Below are positions 1 to 5,176 of a DNA stretch of 6,589 bases, piece after piece. A program made the position numbers and the translations under genes. This DNA is from Candidatus Goldiibacteriota bacterium HGW-Goldbacteria-1. Its GTDB lineage: Bacteria; Oederibacteriota; PGYV01. Positions within the stretch are counted from its first letter, which is position 1. Each line of letters opens with the position of its first letter. Below the pieces are notes generated by a model. The model saw only the letters and a program-made list of their open reading frames with translations, searched no databases and was not told the DNA's origin. The stretch lies in NCBI GenBank assembly GCA_002839855.1, contig PGYV01000004.1, forward strand, positions 1 to 6,589, given 5' to 3'.

Positions 1-3
1 CTT

Positions 4-30
4 ATGCTTAACTGCCTAATGCTTAACTGC
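4..30 (-). repeat. Two tandem copies of a 15-base intergenic repeat
   Basis: The 12-mer ATGCTTAACTGC occurs at 4-15 and again at 19-30, a 15-base period. A degenerate third copy (TTATTTAAC) may follow near 35-41. Read on the minus strand, the units are GCAGTTAAGCATTAG and GCAGTTAAGCATAAG, which match 12 of 15 positions with the unit GCAATTAAGCTATAG at the right edge of the window. They lie downstream of the minus-strand hydrolase gene. No coding potential is seen. The array may continue beyond the left edge of the window. Confidence 0.75.
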
Positions 31-51
31 TTATTATTTAACATCCACTAC

Positions 52-70
52 CGCGGGCTAAAGACCCGCG
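52..70. repeat. GC-rich hairpin, REP-like inverted repeat
   Basis: CGCGGG (52-57) and CCCGCG (65-70) form a perfect 6-bp GC stem around a 7-base loop, CTAAAGA, in otherwise AT-leaning intergenic DNA. Short elements of this style (a CGCGGG stem with a CTTTAG-type loop flanked by GTAGAC/CTACC) are often dispersed in bacterial genomes; that comparison is from memory. It lies about 100 bases downstream of the hydrolase stop. No T-run follows on either strand, so it is not a canonical intrinsic terminator, though it could stabilise an mRNA 3' end. Confidence 0.6.
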
Positions 71-113
71 TCTACCAAATCTAAACCGAGACGTCAAACC
101 GCCGATCTTACTT

Positions 114-146
114 CCGTCCCTCTGTCCCTCTGTGCATCCGTCCCTC
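114..146. repeat. Pyrimidine-rich 8-base tandem repeat
   Basis: GTCCCTCT is present twice in tandem (116-123 and 124-131), and a third copy of the core, CCGTCCCTC, is at 138-146. The plus strand is almost entirely pyrimidine here. An eight-base T-run follows just after on the plus strand; on the minus strand this reads as an A-run close behind the hydrolase stop codon. No function can be assigned. Confidence 0.55.
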
Positions 147-169
147 GTTTTTTTTACCCAGCTGCCGCC

Positions 170-3100
170 TTAATTCCCCACCACAAACAGCTTCGCCCTC
201 TGCACTTTATTATTCGCCTTATTATGTATGGTGATATAATACAGCCCCGGCGATACGTCGTTGCCGTATTTATTCTTGCCGTACCAGTACGCTATTATGT
301 TTTCCGCCTGTATGGAAATTACGTTTTCACCTGCCACCGTGTAAATCTGTATTACGGAACCCGGCGGCACGTTATCTATTTTCAAACGCCCGTCTTTTGC
401 CTTTTTCGGGTTAAACGGGTTGGGGTATATCACCGGCATTCCGCCCGGATAGTATTCAACACCTGTGTCTATTATCGGGTGTTTAGGATAATTCGGATAC
501 GCGTAGTCATTATAATCAGCCGCTGCCGTATTTTCAAAAACCCTGTCAGCCGGCATCTGTGTTATTTCAACCGTGAATTCCACTGTGATTTCATCCACAC
601 ATGACGGCGTTCCGGGATAACACTGCGCGTTAAGCGTGACTCCCGCAAAATCCCAGCTTATTACATCCCCGTCCAAAGAGTAACTGTACGGCGACGGAGA
701 TGAAGCGGATACAAACCTTGTCCCTGCCGGCAGCGAATCCCATATATTTACGTTCCATGTATCCGCGGCGTGCGGGTTTCTTATCACTATCTGGTAAGTA
801 ATCTTTGCCCCTACCCCGGGAGTTTCGCCCCACGCTTTTAATTCCATTTCAAGCTCTACAGGCGTGGGCCCCGGAGTATTTGTATGTGTTGAAGTAAAAG
901 TAGCTGTAAACGTGGCGGTATGCGTAAACGTGTTTGTAAACGTATTTGTGTTTGTAGCGGTAAAAGAAGGCGTGCGCGTGTTTGTCGCCGTAAACGTGTC
1001 AGTAAATGTGGATGTCTGTGTATATGTAAACGTCTCTGTAAAGGTATTTGTAAAAGTGCGCGTGTGCGTGTTTGTTGCAGTATCAGTATATGTCATTGTA
1101 TTTGAATGCGTGAATGTCTGGGTAAAGGTATTTGTCGGCGGCGGCGTGCCTGTCACGGTATCTGACGCCGTGTATGTATGCGTTGCCGTACTTGTAGGGG
1201 TATCAGTGCTTGTGGCGGTGTATGTGTACGTGTAAGTCTCTGTCGGGGTGTCTGTTGCCGTATTCGTAAATGTGCTTGTGGCGGTCTCTGTATCTGTTGA
1301 CGTGTTTGAGGAAGTAATTGTAACGGTTGCGGTCGGTGTTGCCGTCATGGTGGGAGAAGCTGTCCACGTTAATGTTATTGTCGCTGAAATTATTATTGTC
1401 GTCTCTGTCTGCGTTATTGTTAAAGTGGGTGTCTGTGTGAAAGTTGATGAAGGCGAAACAGACGGCGTGGCTGAGGCCGTGGAAGTCATAGTGGCGCTTG
1501 ATGAAGGCGTTGAGGTTGAAGTCGCAGTTGATGTGGATGTCGCGGTTGATATATTGGTAACAGTTAAAGTCGGCGATGCGGTTACCGTAACCGTAGTTGT
1601 GGCCGTAAGCGTTGCGGTGGATGAAGGCGTTATTGTATCAGTTGCAGTTGACGTCTGCGTGGCGGTTTGCGACGGGCTTGAAGTAATTGTAACCGTGGAT
1701 GTTGATGTGCGCGTGGCAGTGGGCGTAGATGTAAAAGTGGGCACCACCCCGCATCTTATTGTGACCAAAGCGTCATCGCTTACAGGCGCTTCTTTTGCCC
1801 CATATACAAACGCCTTATTTATCTGCGGGGTATCTGCCACAGGGCATCCGGGATTTCCCACAATCGCGTAATAAACTATCTGTCCGCACTGATTAATCTG
1901 CATATCGCCGATATTCCAGTCAAGCGACTTTCCGCTCTGCGTTAAGGTAGAACCCGCCGGTGCCGATACAACACCGCCGAAGGTAAGATACGCGGGCAGA
2001 GAATCAACCACGTGAACGCCGTTTACTTCACGGCCGGGCATTGGCCCGTTGCCAAACACCCTGCGCCATGTATAACCGTCCCACTCTTCAATTAAAATAT
2101 TATTCACTGTTGTCGCAACAGATGCACACACATCCCTGTTCACCTTATTAACATTAACAAATGTCCCGTCGCCTTTTGTCCAGTCAGGACTTATAGGAAA
2201 CATCATTTGATCCGGGCCGCTGACATTTTTATCAACACTCTGTTGTGACCAGTCGTCTGTCCAGTCCTGCGGATTCATATATGTGGAATCAAAAAGCCTG
2301 ACTTCAAAATAAAAAGGGGCGGTAACCGTCCCCATATGAATTCTGTCCATAGAGCCGTAATAGTTATACAGATGATGCGTGGGTGCGGATGGCATGGAGT
2401 TAAAAGTAAGCATAAGCCTTTGATTCCAGGACTTACCCGTAACGTCAGTACAGGCTGTCGGCATACAGGCCAGAAAATCTTCGGTGGTCATTGTGATATT
2501 GGCATTCCACGGTGAGCTTGAATTTTTAACTACGCCCCATTGCGTGCCATGAAGGGCGGAATTTACAAAATAAGAAATACGGTAATTTGACCAGTCTATA
2601 ACAGGCTCTGCAGCTTCGTGGTGCGCCGCAAAATCCAGTTTGTATTCCGAAGAATTTAGCTGAAGCGGATTTACGCCGGCAGCCCAGTTAACCCCTGACC
2701 TTCCGCCGTTTATCCAGCCTGCCGCTGCCGCGGAATTACAGAAATCTATTGTGTAAGTAACGGTGTCGCCGACATTTACAAGTGCTGCACCTGCGGTCTT
2801 TGTAATAGTTAAAGCAGCGGACACTATGTCAATGCAGTTTCTTCTTAACACCGCGGATACTTCATTTGGGAATTCGCTTGATGTCCAGCCGGTTCCATTA
2901 CTGCAGCGGATGTCGGCATAATTGCAGTAGCGCCCCTGCGCCGCGGTTGATTTTACGCGCGCCACCATTGTTATGCCGCCCATTGTCACACCGTAATTCT
3001 GGTTTCTCATGCCGGTCACGGTAAACCCTGTGCCGCCCCATTCATAAATCCCGTTCGCGGAATCAGAAAATACAGGCGCAGGCGTGGAAGAGACAAATTC

Positions 3101-4876
3101 AATAGCGCTTGGAAGTGTATCGCGCACGGTAACATTCGTGGCATCCATGGAACCATAGTTGCGGTAGTTTATCCAGTAAGTTATTGTATCGCCGGGGAAT
3201 CCGTAAGTTTTATCCATTGACTTGTAAACTTTCATATTGGCGGTAGGCATAATACTGCACGGATTAGGCCAATTTCCCGTTAAAATAAGTAATCCAAGCT
3301 GCCTAAACCAACCATGGTAATAATGAGGAACTGATGAAAGGTAACCATCCCCCGGTGTAGTAACGTCCCATTCTATCATAAGTTCTCTAAAATACTCACC
3401 CATTAAAGTATAATCAGGTACAGGTTCATTCGCGTTCGTAATTATTGCTGCTGCCGCACCGGTACCAAAAATCCAGTTATAATGAAATGATACACCTTCG
3501 GTACCATCAGGATGATACCACCCTGCTACTGCCGCAGGCCCAAAAAAATAAAGGTCCGCACTGTCTGATGACCCATATTTTTTACAGGGAACACCATATG
3601 CCTGTGGATTCTCTATAAAGTTTGTTAATTTTCTGGCCGCTTCAAGTTCGTAAGTATTTGATGCTAAAATATCAGGTTGATGCGTTGAAGGATTCCATGT
3701 AGAGGAAGGAGCGCCATTCCACAATACATCAAGCGAATGCCTCCACGGCGACCTGAAATCCTCTCCGTCATTAAACTCCCTGAACGACGCAGTATGCGAA
3801 GCCTCATTAACAGAATATATGCCGACATAACCGGTAACCATGGAAGGATCTACAGCCAACTGTCCGGCAAGCCAATTGGAGGAAGCAGCAGCACGATAGA
3901 ACTGATTATAATTCCATGCAGGATCCCCAATAGCCTGAAGAGTTTCTCCAAAACATCTGTAATATGCAGGAGCAGAATAGTCGTAATAATTTTCTGACGG
4001 TCCGGCAAACTGAGGTTTTAAAGGAGCGTATGGGGTTAAGCCCGAACCCCAATTTGTAGTTTCACCCGCAAAGCCCCCGCCTGTATTGCCTCCGCGCGCA
4101 TATCCGTCAAATCCAATATTTCCCGATGTCCAGTAATCATCCCCTGTGTTGTCTCCCTCATCGTGTTCAACAAAAAATCTAAGCATATCAAGTGCCATCT
4201 GTTTATATTGTATTTCATAACACGGTTTTATATCCGGCCCTACCGTCATTGTCGATCCATTGGCGGGTCCCGTACCTCCGGGCGCATAGTATCCGGTTCC
4301 ATCGCCCCACTGTTTCCACGCAATAAGAGCTGCCATGGCAATATCATCATCACCATCAGCGGCCGTATCAGAACCCGCGCCATATACCGAAGGTGCATGC
4401 TTGCCGTATTTGTATGTCGGATTAACGACATCTCCTGTTGAATACTTTAAAGTTTTATTAAAATAATTATTTTCGTTAAGATAAAACCACAAACCGTCAA
4501 ATGCCGGTTTATCAGACATAAGCGCTGCTCCAAGAAGCGCATAGCCGTGCCCTTCAGAGCAGTATGGACTTGAACTGTCTTTAATTAAGTTGACATTGGC
4601 ATTTGCTCCTGCCGCGTTCTGATAAGCAATTGTTCCGGTATAATTGAATTCATTTGAATGTATCTTCCACGCGTCGCGCATCCACATTTCCATTTCCGCA
4701 TGGGAAACGCCGTCCGGCAGGTGTGAAGCAAGTGTTTCCCCGCCAACGTAATCCATAAACTGCGGGAAAGGCATGACAGGATTTCCTGAATTAATATTTA
4801 TATTAATAGCCGCAAATGATGAAATAGATATACCTATGGCTGCTGAAGCTGTAAGTAAAACCTTTAATAGCTTCAA
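170..4876 (-). CDS. Secreted multidomain glycoside hydrolase family 8 protein with DUF11 domains, Thr-rich linker and FlgD-like tail
   Basis: Encodes 1568 residues. Residues 1-22 are a Sec signal peptide (MKLLKVLL, hydrophobic core, SFA|A cleavage site). Residues about 55-540 are a GH8 (alpha/alpha)6-barrel domain, expected to hydrolyse beta-1,4 glycans (cellulose, mixed glucan, xylan or chitosan) with inversion. E108 in SEGHGYALL is the likely general acid. DGDDDIAMAALIAWKQW (174-190) matches the GH8 signature spacing, and the domain closes with LGLLILTGNWPNP. The usual Asp three residues before R375 in the RSPWR segment is E372, with D373 beside it. DUF11-type domains follow at about 546-680, 687-1042 (interrupted by about 717-948, unrecognised) and 1339-1470. 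Residues 1045-1338 are an alternating Thr linker. The tail, 1481-1568 (YPNPFNP, IYTVAGENV, VSPGLYYI, KLFVVGN), resembles FlgD-Ig / type A sorting domains, suggesting surface display or export. The start is TTG at 4876, chosen because AAGGGG sits 7 bases upstream, the signal peptide begins there, and an in-frame TAG lies upstream. Substrate cannot be read from sequence. GH8 assignment is firm; function of the tail is inferred. Confidence 0.88.
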   Translation of the reverse strand: MKLLKVLLTASAAIGISISSFAAINININSGNPVMPFPQFMDYVGGETLASHLPDGVSHAEMEMWMRDAWKIHSNEFNYTGTIAYQNAAGANANVNLIKDSSSPYCSEGHGYALLGAALMSDKPAFDGLWFYLNENNYFNKTLKYSTGDVVNPTYKYGKHAPSVYGAGSDTAADGDDDIAMAALIAWKQWGDGTGYYAPGGTGPANGSTMTVGPDIKPCYEIQYKQMALDMLRFFVEHDEGDNTGDDYWTSGNIGFDGYARGGNTGGGFAGETTNWGSGLTPYAPLKPQFAGPSENYYDYSAPAYYRCFGETLQAIGDPAWNYNQFYRAAASSNWLAGQLAVDPSMVTGYVGIYSVNEASHTASFREFNDGEDFRSPWRHSLDVLWNGAPSSTWNPSTHQPDILASNTYELEAARKLTNFIENPQAYGVPCKKYGSSDSADLYFFGPAAVAGWYHPDGTEGVSFHYNWIFGTGAAAAIITNANEPVPDYTLMGEYFRELMIEWDVTTPGDGYLSSVPHYYHGWFRQLGLLILTGNWPNPCSIMPTANMKVYKSMDKTYGFPGDTITYWINYRNYGSMDATNVTVRDTLPSAIEFVSSTPAPVFSDSANGIYEWGGTGFTVTGMRNQNYGVTMGGITMVARVKSTAAQGRYCNYADIRCSNGTGWTSSEFPNEVSAVLRRNCIDIVSAALTITKTAGAALVNVGDTVTYTIDFCNSAAAAGWINGGRSGVNWAAGVNPLQLNSSEYKLDFAAHHEAAEPVIDWSNYRISYFVNSALHGTQWGVVKNSSSPWNANITMTTEDFLACMPTACTDVTGKSWNQRLMLTFNSMPSAPTHHLYNYYGSMDRIHMGTVTAPFYFEVRLFDSTYMNPQDWTDDWSQQSVDKNVSGPDQMMFPISPDWTKGDGTFVNVNKVNRDVCASVATTVNNILIEEWDGYTWRRVFGNGPMPGREVNGVHVVDSLPAYLTFGGVVSAPAGSTLTQSGKSLDWNIGDMQINQCGQIVYYAIVGNPGCPVADTPQINKAFVYGAKEAPVSDDALVTIRCGVVPTFTSTPTATRTSTSTVTITSSPSQTATQTSTATDTITPSSTATLTATTTVTVTASPTLTVTNISTATSTSTATSTSTPSSSATMTSTASATPSVSPSSTFTQTPTLTITQTETTIIISATITLTWTASPTMTATPTATVTITSSNTSTDTETATSTFTNTATDTPTETYTYTYTATSTDTPTSTATHTYTASDTVTGTPPPTNTFTQTFTHSNTMTYTDTATNTHTRTFTNTFTETFTYTQTSTFTDTFTATNTRTPSFTATNTNTFTNTFTHTATFTATFTSTHTNTPGPTPVELEMELKAWGETPGVGAKITYQIVIRNPHAADTWNVNIWDSLPAGTRFVSASSPSPYSYSLDGDVISWDFAGVTLNAQCYPGTPSCVDEITVEFTVEITQMPADRVFENTAAADYNDYAYPNYPKHPIIDTGVEYYPGGMPVIYPNPFNPKKAKDGRLKIDNVPPGSVIQIYTVAGENVISIQAENIIAYWYGKNKYGNDVSPGLYYITIHNKANNKVQRAKLFVVGN
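863..1744 (-). repeat. Low-complexity Thr-X alternating linker (coding)
   Basis: This segment encodes residues 1045-1338 of the hydrolase. Thr or Ser occupies every second residue. From 1051 to 1159, Thr is at 44 of 55 odd positions, with Ser at 10 of the other 11. From 1202 to 1338, Thr is at 64 of 69 even positions. The phase changes once, around residues 1160-1165 (TETTIIISAT, bases about 1382-1399). All four Thr codons are mixed, so the repeat is conserved at protein level and not as a DNA tandem repeat. Such linkers are commonly extended and O-glycosylated, separating a catalytic domain from a cell-surface anchor; that role is inferred here. The same composition produces long Val-rich open frames on the plus strand, which are not genes. 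Confidence 0.9.
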
Positions 4877-4896
4877 AACTTTTCCCCTTCTTTCAT
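4873..4896 (-). other. Possible 7-codon upstream ORF overlapping the hydrolase start
   Basis: An ATG at 4896-4894 opens a reading frame of seven codons (MKEGEKF) ending in TGA at 4875-4873. It overlaps the TTG start of the hydrolase as TTGA, the kind of overlap that can couple translation. The hydrolase Shine-Dalgarno sequence lies inside this mini-frame. A weak GGGA lies about 10 bases before the ATG. It is equally possible that this is chance in a short leader; there is no evidence that it is translated. Confidence 0.25.
4883..4890 (-). promoter_or_regulatory. Ribosome binding site for the hydrolase (decides a TTG start)
   Basis: On the minus strand GAAGGGGA ends 6 bases before the TTG at 4876; its AAGGGG core ends 7 bases before it. 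No in-frame ATG or GTG lies between this site and the upstream in-frame TAG, so this site is what supports the TTG initiation codon. Confidence 0.75.
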
Positions 4897-4922
4897 AATA
4901 TGAAATCCCGTTCTATTGATTT

Positions 4923-4951
4923 ATTATATATATTGCTTAAATAGAAGTCAA
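4923..4951 (-). promoter_or_regulatory. Sigma-70-type promoter of the hydrolase gene
   Basis: On the minus strand, TTGACT (4951-4946) and TATAAT (4928-4923) are separated by exactly 17 bases. This is one mismatch from full consensus at -35 and none at -10. Transcription would start near 4915, leaving a leader of about 40 bases before the TTG start. Such a strong core promoter suggests high or constitutive expression, unless a repressor acts in the adjoining region. Confidence 0.75.
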
Positions 4952-4988
4952 TAAACAGTTTACACGTTTAATTTAGACAATACAAAAC

Positions 4989-5029
4989 AAATAAGGTTTC
5001 TCTGTTTTTGTCCATAAACAACCTTATTT
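4989..5029. promoter_or_regulatory. 10-bp inverted repeat followed by T-runs in the divergent region
   Basis: AAATAAGGTT (4989-4998) and AACCTTATTT (5020-5029) are perfect inverted copies separated by 21 bases. Within the loop, GTTT (5004-5007) can also pair with AAAC (5016-5019). On the plus strand the second arm runs into a series of T-runs up to 5050, so it looks like an AT-rich intrinsic terminator pointing toward rsmB. No plus-strand gene lies upstream to be terminated. It could block antisense transcripts, attenuate an upstream rsmB transcript, or be an operator. It lies about 38 bases upstream of the hydrolase -35. Confidence 0.5.
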
Positions 5030-5045
5030 TTAAGGGGTTTTTTAG

Positions 5046-5059
5046 TTTTTGTACAAAAA
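5046..5059. promoter_or_regulatory. 14-bp perfect palindrome, possible operator
   Basis: TTTTTGTACAAAAA is perfectly self-complementary and lies between the two divergent promoters, about 55 bases upstream of the rsmB -35 and about 95 bases upstream of the hydrolase -35. Perfect dyads of this size are typical of dimeric repressor or activator sites, but the T/A arms are low complexity and the surrounding DNA is very AT-rich, so chance is a real alternative. Confidence 0.35.
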
Positions 5060-5113
5060 TTAAGTTTTTATATATTGTTAAATACAGATACATTCTACTT
5101 TTTATTTGTATAT

Positions 5114-5141
5114 TTGACTATGTTTATGGCATAATCATAAT
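5114..5141 (+). promoter_or_regulatory. rsmB: Sigma-70-type promoter of rsmB
   Basis: TTGACT (5114-5119) is followed after 16 bases by CATAAT (5136-5141). Overlapping alternative -10 boxes (ATAATA, TAATAA) give 17-18 base spacing. Transcription would begin near 5148, giving a leader of about 29 bases before the ATG. Confidence 0.6.
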
Positions 5142-5163
5142 AATTTGGCGGGCAATTAAACAA

Positions 5164-5172
5164 GGCGGAGGA
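5164..5172 (+). promoter_or_regulatory. rsmB: Ribosome binding site of rsmB
   Basis: GGCGGAGGA contains a strong GGAGG core ending 5 bases before the ATG at 5177. A second ATG at 5173 is out of frame with rsmB, lies too close to the Shine-Dalgarno core, and leads only to a short frame ending at 5214, so 5177 is preferred. Confidence 0.8.
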
Positions 5173-5176
5173 ATGA

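Noticed and set aside
1248-1871. Plus-strand open frame of 207 codons, Val-rich (VxVxV pattern), plus a similar one at 864-1235
   Set aside because: It is the complement of the Thr linker: ACN codons read backwards give NGT, which in this frame produces Val at alternate positions. There is no ribosome binding site or domain, and the minus-strand gene fully explains the region.
3737-3997. Plus-strand open frame of 86 codons within the GH8 domain region
   Set aside because: It is antisense to conserved GH8 coding sequence, without a ribosome binding site or recognisable protein features.
4953-4972. Possible operator AAAC...GTTT just upstream of the hydrolase -35
   Set aside because: Only the outer four bases and little else are symmetric, which is expected by chance in this AT-rich stretch.
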